From Clostridia bacterium (GTDB taxonomy: Bacteria > Bacillota > Clostridia > TANB77 > CAG-508): DNA of 41,865 nt. Shown piece by piece: positions 14,983-25,138 of this stretch. The translations under genes and the position numbers were made by a program. The notes below the pieces were generated by a model. It worked only from the letters and a program-made list of their open reading frames with translations. It searched no databases and had not been told where the DNA came from. The stretch lies in NCBI GenBank assembly GCA_022798335.1, contig JAAWMH010000022.1:1-41865 (forward strand). Direction: 5' to 3'. Positions within the stretch are counted from its first letter, which is position 1; each line of letters starts with the position of its first letter.

Positions 14983-17900
14983 CTAATACAAAATTAATTT
15001 TCCTTGCCATACTCCTCCATACTTTTTAGTTGCAATATCAACATATCTAGCTAATTGCTTATTTCCTCTAGCTATCGACCATGGATTATTTGGCTTTAAT
15101 TCATAAATAATTCTATCTTGAAAACTTATAGCATCGACCCTCGCAGTGTTTGAAAGTTTAAATTCTTTTATAGTACCTGTTCCATATTGTTTTTGCTTAT
15201 GCATTTCCCTTCCATTTTTTGCTGCTTGTTTAATTTTTTGATTTCTAGTCCCTCTGTTATTTTTATTATTGTTTGGCGGTTCTGGATTAGACGGTGTACT
15301 ACTTTGACTACTTTGTGAACTACTTGCTGTTCCTGAACTGCTTGCCCCTCCTGAACTAGCTGACTGACTATAGTAATTTACAACTGTATATACTCCATAT
15401 CCAATTACTACTGTTGTAACTACTCCTAATACAATCCAACCAAATGGATTCCAAAAATTTCCTGTTCCTATATATGTCCCTGCTATAATTGCTGCCTCAG
15501 CAAAGTGTCCGTCAAAATCACTCATATTTACTGGATTATTATTACAATATGCATATAAATTAGTAGAAAAAATACCCGTAAAATCATTAATTAGATTATC
15601 TGCACTTATAAATCTTCCCCATTCTGGATTATAGTATCTACTTTGCAAATAATAAAGTCCTGTTTCTGTGTCGTACCAATATCCTCTGTACCTAAATGGA
15701 TTTTCTATTCCAATATTGAATTCGTCTGTTATTTCTTCTCCATTTTCATCTGTTATACTTAAAACCTTTCCCCAGCTGTCATAGGTATATTTTACCACCT
15801 CTTTAAAGTCTTTGTCTAGTATTCCTATGATATCTCCTTGGATATTTTTCTTGTAGTAGTAAGGCTCATACGTATTATTTAAGGCACTAGCTTTTGTTAT
15901 TCCAATTGGTTGTCCTATTTCATCATAGGAAAAATAGAATAAAACATCTCCGCTTTCCCTTGCAATTACTACTCTATCTCCTCTTAATGTATATTGTGTA
16001 TTTCCTTTTTTGGTTCTTATTCCATCTTGATTATATTCAAATTCTACAACTTCTTTTGTTTTTACATTTGTTACTTTTACTAATTGTCTTCCCTTGCGCC
16101 AATTATAAACCTTACCATCATGGACACGTACATTACCAATTGCATCATATGAAATTGTTTTTCCATCATATACTCTTAGTTGGTCTTTCCACTCTGTATT
16201 TCCATAAGTGCACGAAATTGTATTTATGGCTTCTGGCAATTCTTCTCCTTCTGTATATGAATATTCTTTTTTATTTAGTATGTTCCCTCCTGTATCATAT
16301 TCATATGTAATAGTTTTATTTTGCTCTTTATCATTTTCTCTTATTAATTGCCCTAACCCATCATAGTAATATTTTTGCTTTAACTCTGCTCCTTTACTTA
16401 TTGTTTCAATATTGCCATTTGCATCATACGTATAATTTAAAGTTTCATCATTCCCATTTTTTATACTTTTAATTTGAGTTGTAGTTTTATTATCAGATAT
16501 ATCTGTATAGGTATAGCCTATGTTATATTCATTTTCTCCTCCTATAACCTTTTTGCTTTCTAGTCTTTGTAGCCCATCATAGTTATAGGCTACTTCATAG
16601 TCAGCATTACTAATTTTAGTTACATTATTATCTACATCATGTTCATATTTTGTGGCATTTCCAAAACCTTTTCTTCCAAGACTTGCATACACTGACATTT
16701 CAGTTATATTTCCATTATTATCATAAGTATAACTTTCTTCTGCACGATTACTCTCATCTTGTGTATTTACTAGTCTATTTGCTAAATCGTATTGAAAACG
16801 TACTGAAGTATTATCAAGCTTTGTTGCTCGAATAAGATTTCCTCTACCGTCATATCCATACCTAAATTCACTTTCAGCTAATACTCTATCAAATCTATCA
16901 TATACATAATAATTCTCTGTTTTATTTCCATAAGATATTGTTTCTAATTTACCATTATTGGGCTGATATGTTTTTGTTATTAACACTTGGTTTCCTACTT
17001 TTACCTTGGTTGTATTTCCATAAGCATCATACTCAAAATGATAATTAGTTCCATTATGTTCAATTGCTGCTAATTTGTCATTTTCATAGGTATATGTATT
17101 TTGGTAAACTTTATTATTACTTGTCATTTTAGTATTAGTTAGTCTATCTAAGTTATCATAAGTATAGTTAATGGTATTTCCCTTTGGGTCTACTACTGAA
17201 CTTATTAATCCTTTATTATAGGTATAGCTGGTTTCTTTTTCTAATTGGTTTTGTGTTTTGCTTACATAGTTTCCATCTTGTGTATAGGTTGCTTTGCTTT
17301 CTATATATTTACTTGTTTTTTCTGGATTTTCTATTTTTACCGAAGTATTATTTCCATAACTATCATACCCAAGAGAATATTTTATTCCATTATTATTAGT
17401 TGCTTTTAATAAGCGATTTTTTACAGTAGTATCATATTCATAAATAAATTTACCACCTTTTGGATTAACTGCTTGTATTAAATTATTATTACCATCATAT
17501 TTAAAAGTGCTATTTTGTTTTGCTAGGTCTTGTGTGCTAATAATATTTCCTTTGCTATCATATTGATAACTTACTCCAAACTCTTCTTTAAAAAGTCCTA
17601 TATTATCGAAGTAAATTTCATTTGCATTTCCATAAAATATTAAGTATACTTCAATTAGTTTATAGTCTGCATCTGTAATAATTTGTTCTGATAAAAATTG
17701 CCATCCCTCTGTTCCTGAAACTGCAACTTTACTTTTCCACTGTACTGTATTGTCTGTTCTAGTAATTCCTATTGTTAGTCTAGCTGATTTTGTATTTCCT
17801 GGTATGCTAGGTACTCCTAATGTTTTTAACCACCCATAAAGTGTATAAATATCTCCTTTTTTTCCTGAAATATTTATTTCTTGTCTTAAATATTTATTTT

Positions 17901-20652
17901 TTGTTGGATCTCCTACCATTTTAAAAACAGCATTCCCATTTTCTCCCACCGTCTCATCATCGTCAGTACAGTTTTGATGTTTAATCCAATTATCTAACCC
18001 CTCTGTAAAATTAGAGTTTTTTACTAAATTGTTATCTAGTTCTTTTACAGATACCATTTTACTTTCTAGTGTTAATTTATTAGCTATATTTCCACTTGTG
18101 CCATAATTATATGATATCCCATATGCATTATTTATATTTTCTGGTTCATTTCCAAAATCTGCAATGCTAATGCAATGCCCATAATCATCAAATGTATAGG
18201 TATTAGCATATCCGTTATTATCTGTCATTTTGGTTAAATTACTACCATATTCAATTGTTAATGAATTTCCTTGTGCACTGTCTGTTCCATATTCTGTAAT
18301 ACTTTTTACACGGTATACACTTCCTGGATAATAAGTATAATCTAAGTAGCTATTATCAATGTCTTTTACTCTTGTTAATTCATTTTTACTTCCATAAGAA
18401 TAGGTTGCACTTTTGTTATCTGGATAAGTAATAGTCGTTAAACGTCCACTAGAATCATAAGTATATGTTGTTACTCTTCCTGCCATATCTGTTATTTTTT
18501 GTAATCTTCCAGATGAATAAGTTAATGTTATTTTATCTCCTGCTGCATCTGTTACTTGAGATACTAAATATTGATTATTATTGCTTGTTAGTGTTAATTT
18601 AATTGTATTACCACTAGTATCTTTAATTTCGCTTAAATGCCATTTTTCTCCACTACTATATTTTATAAATGTCATTGTATTTCCAGATTTATCTGTCATT
18701 ATTCTGTTGTTTCCAGATATTTTAATAGTTAAACCTAAGCCATCTTCATCTTCATATAAATTAGTACTACTATTTTTCTTAAAATAGTGAGCTGTTGCAT
18801 CTTCATCTATGTATTTTAAATACTCTTGTGAGCTTATATTTTGTACTTCTATTATTTGTGATAAACTTAGTCTTACTCCTTTTCCATAACCTATATCTAT
18901 ATCTTTATTGTTTGTGTTATAAATATGTTCTACTGTTACTGGTAATCTATTTCCTGGTGTTGCAGCATCTGTATGTACTAATGTTAAATTTCCATTGTAG
19001 TCATTTGTGTATACTTCTCCTGCTCTTCCTACACTTTGACAATGATAGCTTAAATAATTTTCTATTCCTGTTTGATTTCTATACGCAATAATAATTTTAG
19101 GTCTATAGTTAATATAGGCTCCACTTGTATCTGCTGAATAAAAATATGCATCAGATCCAGTATTAATTGCTTTTTCCTCTTTTTCTTTTATCATAATACC
19201 ATAGTTATTTCCTGTGGTATACCATTTTTTAACTAATGTTGTAATATCAAACCTATTATCTTTTTGTGGGTTACTACTATCATATTTATATTTTATATAA
19301 TCAATTACTTGACTGTCATATTTACTTGACATGTTTGACCATCTTGCTTCACTAGAAGTCCAATCAGTAGTAATTCTATGAGCACAAAAAATTCTTTCAT
19401 CTTTTGGTGGATTCCATTCACTATTATCTGGATAATTTCTAAGGCTAAGCTCTGCTGCAATTACTTGGTCTCCACTGTTTAAAGTAGGTAAACTAAATTT
19501 TAATAAAGATCTTGTTGAGTTTCCACTTCCTGATCCATTTCCAACTCTTAAAATATGTGCATTATGTTTTGTTGTATTATTGGCATCAGTTTTGTAAATA
19601 TAAGTATCATTAATATCTTCTACATATAAAGAAGTTTGTATAGTAGGATCTATTGTAACTGGATATGCTCTTTCCTCTTCTTCTAACCATTTTTTGTCTG
19701 GAATTAAAGTCAATCTATACTTTTCATTTTGCTTTTCTAGTTTTATCTCTATTTTATCTGAAAATTCCAATTTATTGTCATACATAAAAGGTGCTTTAAT
19801 TACAAATTTTATATTCTCTTCTTTATCCTGATATACTACAATATCATTATCTTTTGTTAGTTTCATTTGTAAGTTTCCTGTAGTATATTCAAATACAATA
19901 CTATTTTGAATTGCTTCTTTATTGTTAAGCACTATTGTTTCTTTTATTTGTTCTGGTCCTACCCAATAAGAAATATCTACATTATCTAAAATATCTTTAT
20001 ATTCAATTGTAGATGCTATTTGATTTACTTCTAGCTCATCAACAGTAATTCCTACTTTTAATTTATTTTCTGTTGGATTTTTTACTTGTTGTCCATCTGT
20101 ACTATTAGCATTTACCAAACGCCATGTTAACGTACTATTTTGGCTTGTAATACTTCCTAAATTATATTCTCTTGTTTTATTTGTAAATTTTGTTTTATAT
20201 GAATTTGATTTGTTTTCATATATTTGTGTTTCTTTACCTTTTTCTATATTTTGCAATACTCTTTTCTTTAGTGCTTTACTTCTACTTACAATTTCTTCGT
20301 TTTTAACTATTTCTAGCTCTTTATTAATAAGTTCCTCATTTATTTTTAATGTTTCTTTTGTGTCTGTTTTTAATTCTAATGTGTTATCAATATCTAAAAA
20401 TTCTCCATTTTCTTGATAATGCACATTAGATGGATAAATTGTTGCTACTTTTGTTCCATCTTCTAAAATATAATGTTTTTCATTACTTGTTCTTTTTTGA
20501 ATGTCTTCTGCAATTATTTTCTTTGTTTTATAGTTTTCTTCTTTTTCCTCTTGTTGTTGCAATATTTTTGCTTCTTCTACCACCTCTTTTCTTTCTAAAT
20601 TTTCTCTAATTGTCTGAGCAAAAACAGTCATTGGAGCAAAACAAAAGACCAT
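14983..20652 (-). CDS. RHS/YD-repeat polymorphic toxin with nuclease-like tip
   Basis: A 1,889-residue secreted toxin. It has a short hydrophobic start (VFCFAPMTVFAQ), an N-terminal region to about 330, a DNRLRE-type beta domain (about 335-525), and YD repeats from about 590 (YTYDSSGRLTTITYPD, YEYDTGGNILNKKEYS). The RHS core ends YYLQSRYYNPEWGRFISAD, then a hydrophobic stretch, a Ser-rich linker, and a tip with ARVDAISFQDRIIYELKPN. The D...ExK arrangement suggests a PD-(D/E)xK nuclease. The ATG lacks a good ribosome site. Codons upstream (KAKTKGKKVVIV) look like a signal-peptide n-region but have no start before TAG. No in-frame CGG. Contact-dependent competition is the likely role. Confidence 0.85.
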   Translation of the reverse strand: MVFCFAPMTVFAQTIRENLERKEVVEEAKILQQQEEKEENYKTKKIIAEDIQKRTSNEKHYILEDGTKVATIYPSNVHYQENGEFLDIDNTLELKTDTKETLKINEELINKELEIVKNEEIVSRSKALKKRVLQNIEKGKETQIYENKSNSYKTKFTNKTREYNLGSITSQNSTLTWRLVNANSTDGQQVKNPTENKLKVGITVDELEVNQIASTIEYKDILDNVDISYWVGPEQIKETIVLNNKEAIQNSIVFEYTTGNLQMKLTKDNDIVVYQDKEENIKFVIKAPFMYDNKLEFSDKIEIKLEKQNEKYRLTLIPDKKWLEEEERAYPVTIDPTIQTSLYVEDINDTYIYKTDANNTTKHNAHILRVGNGSGSGNSTRSLLKFSLPTLNSGDQVIAAELSLRNYPDNSEWNPPKDERIFCAHRITTDWTSSEARWSNMSSKYDSQVIDYIKYKYDSSNPQKDNRFDITTLVKKWYTTGNNYGIMIKEKEEKAINTGSDAYFYSADTSGAYINYRPKIIIAYRNQTGIENYLSYHCQSVGRAGEVYTNDYNGNLTLVHTDAATPGNRLPVTVEHIYNTNNKDIDIGYGKGVRLSLSQIIEVQNISSQEYLKYIDEDATAHYFKKNSSTNLYEDEDGLGLTIKISGNNRIMTDKSGNTMTFIKYSSGEKWHLSEIKDTSGNTIKLTLTSNNNQYLVSQVTDAAGDKITLTYSSGRLQKITDMAGRVTTYTYDSSGRLTTITYPDNKSATYSYGSKNELTRVKDIDNSYLDYTYYPGSVYRVKSITEYGTDSAQGNSLTIEYGSNLTKMTDNNGYANTYTFDDYGHCISIADFGNEPENINNAYGISYNYGTSGNIANKLTLESKMVSVKELDNNLVKNSNFTEGLDNWIKHQNCTDDDETVGENGNAVFKMVGDPTKNKYLRQEINISGKKGDIYTLYGWLKTLGVPSIPGNTKSARLTIGITRTDNTVQWKSKVAVSGTEGWQFLSEQIITDADYKLIEVYLIFYGNANEIYFDNIGLFKEEFGVSYQYDSKGNIISTQDLAKQNSTFKYDGNNNLIQAVNPKGGKFIYEYDTTVKNRLLKATNNNGIKYSLGYDSYGNNTSVKIENPEKTSKYIESKATYTQDGNYVSKTQNQLEKETSYTYNKGLISSVVDPKGNTINYTYDNLDRLTNTKMTSNNKVYQNTYTYENDKLAAIEHNGTNYHFEYDAYGNTTKVKVGNQVLITKTYQPNNGKLETISYGNKTENYYVYDRFDRVLAESEFRYGYDGRGNLIRATKLDNTSVRFQYDLANRLVNTQDESNRAEESYTYDNNGNITEMSVYASLGRKGFGNATKYEHDVDNNVTKISNADYEVAYNYDGLQRLESKKVIGGENEYNIGYTYTDISDNKTTTQIKSIKNGNDETLNYTYDANGNIETISKGAELKQKYYYDGLGQLIRENDKEQNKTITYEYDTGGNILNKKEYSYTEGEELPEAINTISCTYGNTEWKDQLRVYDGKTISYDAIGNVRVHDGKVYNWRKGRQLVKVTNVKTKEVVEFEYNQDGIRTKKGNTQYTLRGDRVVIARESGDVLFYFSYDEIGQPIGITKASALNNTYEPYYYKKNIQGDIIGILDKDFKEVVKYTYDSWGKVLSITDENGEEITDEFNIGIENPFRYRGYWYDTETGLYYLQSRYYNPEWGRFISADNLINDFTGIFSTNLYAYCNNNPVNMSDFDGHFAEAAIIAGTYIGTGNFWNPFGWIVLGVVTTVVIGYGVYTVVNYYSQSASSGGASSSGTASSSQSSQSSTPSNPEPPNNNKNNRGTRNQKIKQAAKNGREMHKQKQYGTGTIKEFKLSNTARVDAISFQDRIIYELKPNNPWSIARGNKQLARYVDIATKKYGGVWQGKLILY

Positions 20653-20784
20653 TACAATTACAACCTTTTTTCCCTTTGTTTTCGCCTTTTTCTTTTGCTA
20701 CTACTTTTGTTTTTTATATACTAGTTATTTTTTTGTTTTTCTGTTATAATTTTATAAAATTGTTAAATTAAGGAGAATTTACTT

Positions 20785-21515
20785 ATGGCTATTATAGAAA
20801 AAGATTATAGAGTAGATATAGAGCATGTTGGTAAAAATAATTTATTATCTAATCGTGGTATTTTGAGTTTATTAGAAAGTATTGCTTGTTATCATTCTGA
20901 TATGGTTGGCTATGGTATTAATGATATTGAAAAAACACATTTTACCTGGGTTTTACTTCATTGGAAAGTACAGGTTTTAAAAAGGGTACCTTATGGAACT
21001 AATCTTAAAATTAAAACTTGGGCTAGTTATTATAATAAAATATCTACTTTACGTGATTTTGAAATTTATGATACTTTTCGGAAATTTACTTTGTATAGCT
21101 TCTTCTAAGTGGGCTTTTATTGATATTCAAAAAAATAGTATTAGTAAAATTACAGAGGAGTTAATTTTACTTTATACTCCTGAAGAAAAGACTGTTTTTG
21201 GTGAAACTGACATTGCTAAATTTAAAGTACCAGAAATTAAAGCTCCTGCTGATTTTACCTTTCAAGTTGGTCGAAAAGATATTGATGTTAATCATCATAT
21301 GCATAACACTTATTATTTAAATTATGCTTATGAGGCTTTTCCTTTAGCTTTATATGAAGCTGACGAACCAAACAATTTTGAAATTTTGTATAAGACAGGT
21401 GCTAAGCTTCGGAAATTATGTAGATTGCTATTATCTTCAAGAAAATAATACTCATTTTGTTGTTATGAAAAGCCCTGATTTAACTCAGCTTCATGCTGTT
21501 GTAAAATTGAAATAA
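20785..21515 (+). CDS. Acyl-ACP thioesterase, two +1 shifts at CGG
   Basis: Hydrolyses fatty acyl-ACP in fatty acid synthesis. Read with the C of two CGG codons skipped (21079, 21410), it is one 242-residue protein with two hotdog domains. The first contains HFTWVLLHWKVQV and TWASYYNKISTLRDFEIYDT; the second contains GRKDIDVNHHMHNTYYLNYA, equivalent to the catalytic NxH region of FatA/FatB-like enzymes. Without the shifts it breaks into fragments of 107 and 151 codons with wrong ends. AAGGAG precedes ATG. The total length (731 nt = 2 + 243 codons) closes exactly. It is convergent with the cohesin gene. Confidence 0.85.
21079..21081 (+). other. CGG +1 recoding site 3 (thioesterase)
   Basis: TTT CGG AAA becomes TTT, C skipped, GGA AAT, giving DTF-G-NLLCIASSKWAFID (Gly99). 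This is the only site of the ten where P-site slippage (TTT to TTC) would also pair well. Confidence 0.85.
21410..21412 (+). other. CGG +1 recoding site 4 (thioesterase)
   Basis: CTT CGG AAA in the shifted frame becomes CTT, C skipped, GGA AAT, giving GAKL-G-NYVDCYYLQE and a normal stop (Gly209). Confidence 0.85.
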
Positions 21516-21543
21516 GGCAATAAGGATTTTTTCCTTATTGCCT
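21514..21543. terminator. Bidirectional terminator between thioesterase and cohesin genes
   Basis: AAGGCAATAAGGA and TCCTTATTGCCTT flank a short T loop. It overlaps the stop codons of both convergent genes and has T-runs on both strands. Confidence 0.85.
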
Positions 21544-22773
21544 TTTTCTTTTCTTTATTAAAATAATTAAAATAGATCCTAAAATACTAATTCCTATTAC
21601 TGTTCCTATAATAATGGCTAAGCTATTTTTGGTTTCTTCTTCTTTGTTTTCCTCTTCTACTTGCTCTATTTCTTTACTATTATCTATTTGTACTGCATTT
21701 GTTGTTAGCTTTTGAACAGTACTTTCTTTTTCTTCTTCTTGTTTTCCTTTTTTAAAAACATCAATTTGATATTTTTTAAATGTTATGTTATTAGGTGCTG
21801 TAACTGTTATTATGATATTATTCTTTCCTTCTTTTAAGTTTTCTCCTCCTTCTATTTTTACCTTTGCCTCTTCATTTTGTGGCACTGCTAAAACATTTAG
21901 GTTTTCTACATTATTTCCTACTGATAAACGATAATTTGTAATTTGCTGTGTAAAGTCTGGCTCTAATGTTTCATTTTCAACAGCTAAATTTTCTAAATTA
22001 GTATTGGCTTCTTCTATATTATTTGTTTTTGTTACATAAATTTTATATTTACTTTGTTTGTTACTATTTTGCACAGTTACTACAATTTCATTTAAGCCAT
22101 TTTTTAAATTCTCATTTCCTGTAATAGTTACTTTACTATTCTTACTTTCTGGCACTGCTACTACTTCTAAATTTTCTATTTGTTCTGGTATGGTAATATA
22201 GTATTCTTTTATATCTTTTTGAAAGTTAGGACTAATACCTTCTTGATTAAGTCGTAAAGCTTCTAAATTTGTAGAATTATTTTCTTTGCCTTCTTCTATT
22301 ACCACAGAGTTTTGCGTATCTACTATATTTTGCTTACCTACTTGCACTTCTACTAAATTTATAGCAGGCTTCATTTGTTTTTCTTCTTTATTATAAAAGT
22401 CTCCTTGAATTGCAAAGCTACTTAACCCGTTTTGTTTTGCTTTAAATGTAAAGTTAGCTAAGTTAGTATTTAACTCCATGTTTTTTCCACCCTGTTTATC
22501 AAAGTACGTACATAAAATAGTTCCATCTACTACATTTATATTTTCTTCTTGTTTTGAAATAAATTCTACTTTTTCTTTATCAAAATAAAGCCTTATCGTA
22601 CATGCTGCAACTTCTAAATTTTTAGTATTAACTGATATGATAAATTCTTCGCCTATATTTACTTTGTCTTTACTTGTAGTAACTTCAATTTGCGCTTCTT
22701 TAGCTTTAATAGCTGTAGTTCCTAAACTTAAAATAATTAAAAGTACTATTAAGATAATTTTTATTTTCTTCAT
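21535..22773 (-). CDS. Membrane-anchored cohesin protein with cadherin-like domains
   Basis: A 412-residue surface protein. It has a signal peptide (MKKIKIILIVLLIILSLG), a cohesin-type domain (about 28-145; DKVNIGEEFIISVNTKN, IRLYFDKEKVEF, ANFTFKAKQNG), and two cadherin-like beta-sandwich repeats (about 165-250 and 258-345; ISPNFQKDIKEYYITIPEQ, LEPDFTQQITNYRLSVGN). An acidic linker, a membrane helix near 389-407 and KKRKRQ at the C-terminus follow. It is the last gene of the surface cluster and starts 15 nt after the glucosaminidase-dockerin gene, whose dockerin is a natural binding candidate. Cohesin assignment is by pattern; the partner is inferred. Confidence 0.78.
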   Translation of the reverse strand: MKKIKIILIVLLIILSLGTTAIKAKEAQIEVTTSKDKVNIGEEFIISVNTKNLEVAACTIRLYFDKEKVEFISKQEENINVVDGTILCTYFDKQGGKNMELNTNLANFTFKAKQNGLSSFAIQGDFYNKEEKQMKPAINLVEVQVGKQNIVDTQNSVVIEEGKENNSTNLEALRLNQEGISPNFQKDIKEYYITIPEQIENLEVVAVPESKNSKVTITGNENLKNGLNEIVVTVQNSNKQSKYKIYVTKTNNIEEANTNLENLAVENETLEPDFTQQITNYRLSVGNNVENLNVLAVPQNEEAKVKIEGGENLKEGKNNIIITVTAPNNITFKKYQIDVFKKGKQEEEKESTVQKLTTNAVQIDNSKEIEQVEEENKEEETKNSLAIIIGTVIGISILGSILIILIKKRKRQ

Positions 22774-22788
22774 GGCTTTCCTTCCTTT

Positions 22789-25067
22789 TTATTGCTCAAT
22801 TTGCTTTATTTCTAATATATGCCTTTGTATTTTTAATAAGTCCACAGAGGATGGTCTCTTTCCACTTTTGTCAATATTTCCTGCTTTTAACTCTAGCCCT
22901 ATTAATGGCTTTATTTCCAAGATGTGTCTTTGCAATACTAATAAATCTACACTATTAATTCTTCCGTCTCCGATTTACATCTCCATACAAAATAATATAA
23001 TATTGTATTATTATTTTTTCGTCTTCTTTAAATATAATTTTTGTATTTGTTCCTACTAAATCTGTATCTTTTAAAATTTTTCCATTTGCATCTTGTATCT
23101 CTATAGTATATTTACTTGTAATTTTACCTTTTAATTCTTTTACTGTCATTTTTTCTTTTATTCCTGTTATTTGGTTTCCTTTTACTTCTAGTTCTTCTTC
23201 AAATTCAATGGCTCCTTCTTCTAGTTTTGGTATTACTATTAATTCAAATTCTTTTTGATAGTTTCCTTCTTGCGTAATTACTTGTATGGTAGTTTTTCCT
23301 TCTTTTAGTGCTGTTATATTACCATTTTGGTCAATTGTTGCTACTTGCTCATTAGAAGATGAAAAGTCTACTTTAGGATTACTTGCATCATCTGGTAATA
23401 CAATTGGTATTACTTGATATGTTGTTTGTTCTTGCAGTACGATGTTTTCTTCTTTTAGTTCTAAACCTGTTACTTTGCTATATACATTTACTTTTATACT
23501 ACTTGTTATATTATTAACTGATTTAGCTGTAATGGTTGCTGCTCCGTGAGCTTACTGCTAATAGTCTTCCTGTACTGTCTACTGTTACTACTTGTGAATT
23601 GCTTGAAGTATAACTTAATTTTTTATTTGTTGCATTTTCTGGCAAGACTTCTTGCTTTAAGGTTACTCTTTCTCCTTTTTGAAGGGTTGTATTTTCTAAA
23701 GATATAGTTACTTTTGTTACGGGTATATCTTTTACTTCTTCTATATAATTTTGAAATACATAACCTACCATGCCATTATTTAGTTTTACTCTATCCCATA
23801 ATTCACCACTTTGTTTTCCTTTTGCAATTCTTGTCATAGTAGTTCCTTGTGGAAGTGTTGTTAATATTTCATAAGAAGTGCCGTGGTCCTGTTCTCATAT
23901 TTAATCCATCTGATACTTTTACACGTACCTTTTGACTCACAGTTGTATAATCTTTGCTTATAATTGCTGGACTTGTGCATGGAAGTTCTGGCATATTGTT
24001 ATAAATTGGTATAATAAAGGAAATAGCAGAGTTTAACATATTGCTTTTTTCATAGCCATTGTAAATTAGTTTTCCCTCACTATATGGTGCTAATACATTT
24101 GTCATGTATTGATGCCAAAAAAGTTCTCCTGTAGTATTTTGGCTTACATGAAATTTTTGCAAATAAATTGTATTTTGTCCTAAATTTATATAGCTTGACC
24201 CTATAAATATAGCTCCACCAGTAATTGCCTTTTCCTTCGTATCCCAAGGAATTAAATACTTAGCTTTTGTGCTACTAGATGCTCCTTTTCCATCTTTTGC
24301 ATATTGAAGCCCATTTTTAATTGCTCCACCTGGCTGGCTAGAACTAGTAGCTCCTATATTATAAAAATTATATAATCCTTTATACCCTTCTACTGTTCCG
24401 ACTAATAGAACTATGAGATAAAAATGGACCTACTTCTTGTTTTATTCTAGAGGCTAAATGAAAAGCACTTACCTTAGAAGTTTTAGCAGCTGTTAAAATT
24501 AAATCTGCATATTTTTTATTCATTACAATATTACTTCCGTGAGGCTGTTTTATATTCTACAATTCTATTATAAAATTCTGTACCATATAATATTTTTTCA
24601 ATATTACTTACTGTATTTGTAGAACTTTCATAAGATAATTCTTCAAATTGAAATACCCTAACTGTATTTAAAAAATTTCTAGGATCCATACAATATTCTA
24701 CTGCTTGCTTAGAGCTATCTACCCATCCGCTATCAATTTCTACATTATATTCTCCTGGTTTTGTATTTTTCCAACTATCTGAGTAAGATTTTGGCACTAA
24801 ATTCTTTCCATATACATTTTCTTGGCTAATAACATAATTCCAATCTAAATTGGTGTAGAGTGCTTTAAAAATCCAATTTGGATGCTGTTTTTTTAGTTCT
24901 TCTATATATGGTTTATAGCTATCCGGAAAATTATTAGAAATAGTACCCTTTGGCTGCGCTACTTCTTTTTGAAATATGGAAAACATAACGAAAAATATAA
25001 CAATAAGACTTATTATAATAAGCCCTAATATGAACCATATTTTTTTACTTAAGTTCTTTTTCCTCAT
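22789..25067 (-). CDS. Surface glucosaminidase with SH3b, Ig-like and dockerin domains; five +1 shifts at CGG
   Basis: With the C of five CGG codons skipped, this is a single 757-residue protein (2,279 nt = 5 + 758 codons). It has an N-terminal membrane anchor (about 8-30), a glucosaminidase-type cell-wall hydrolase (about 45-360; FLNTVRVFQFEELSY, HLASRIKQEVGPFL with the likely catalytic Glu), an SH3b domain (about 370-440; SDGLNMRTGPGTSYE), two Ig-like group 2 domains (about 445-605), and a C-terminal type I dockerin (about 690-757; GDVNGDGRINSVDLLVLQRH and SSVDLLKIQRHILE). Literal reading stops inside the hydrolase. The start is ATG 25067 with GGAGG just upstream. Lies between sortase and cohesin genes. 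Confidence 0.85.
22970..22972 (-). other. CGG +1 recoding site 9 (dockerin)
   Basis: AAT CGG AGA becomes AAT, C skipped, GGA GAC: GDVN-G-DGRINSVD (Gly698), the calcium-binding loop of a dockerin. A second CGG six bases on is out of frame once the first shift has occurred. Confidence 0.88.
23544..23546 (-). other. CGG +1 recoding site 8 (glucosaminidase)
   Basis: TCA CGG AGC becomes TCA, C skipped, GGA GCA: LAVSS-G-AATITAKS (Gly507). This is the usual terminal Gly-x-x-x-Ile-Thr strand of an Ig-like group 2 domain. Confidence 0.87.
23881..23883 (-). other. CGG +1 recoding site 7 (glucosaminidase)
   Basis: CCA CGG CAC becomes CCA, C skipped, GGC ACT: NMRTGP-G-TSYEIL (Gly395). This is the conserved RxGPGTxY motif of SH3b domains. 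Confidence 0.88.
24398..24400 (-). other. CGG +1 recoding site 6 (glucosaminidase)
   Basis: AGT CGG AAC becomes AGT, C skipped, GGA ACA: HSSIS-G-TVEGYKGLYNFY (Gly223), within the hydrolase domain. Confidence 0.85.
24537..24539 (-). other. CGG +1 recoding site 5 (glucosaminidase)
   Basis: TCA CGG AAG TAA becomes TCA, C skipped, GGA AGT AAT: KTAS-G-SNIVMNKKYADLI (Gly177). The literal frame stops two codons later. Confidence 0.85.
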
Positions 25068-25138
25068 TTTTCCTCCTATGTGACCTGTCCCTTTATCCCC
25101 CAAAAAGGGAAGAAGGGTCTGGTCCTTCTTTTCTTTTT

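Noticed and set aside
15894..16310. 138-codon plus-strand frame opposite the RHS gene
   Set aside because: Composition (Leu, His, Tyr, Phe) is an antisense image of the YD repeats, and no start signal is present.
22789..25103. Annotating the region as four or five separate small genes or a pseudogene
   Set aside because: The fragments lack their own ribosome sites and join into one domain-complete protein under the single CGG rule, with exact codon count.
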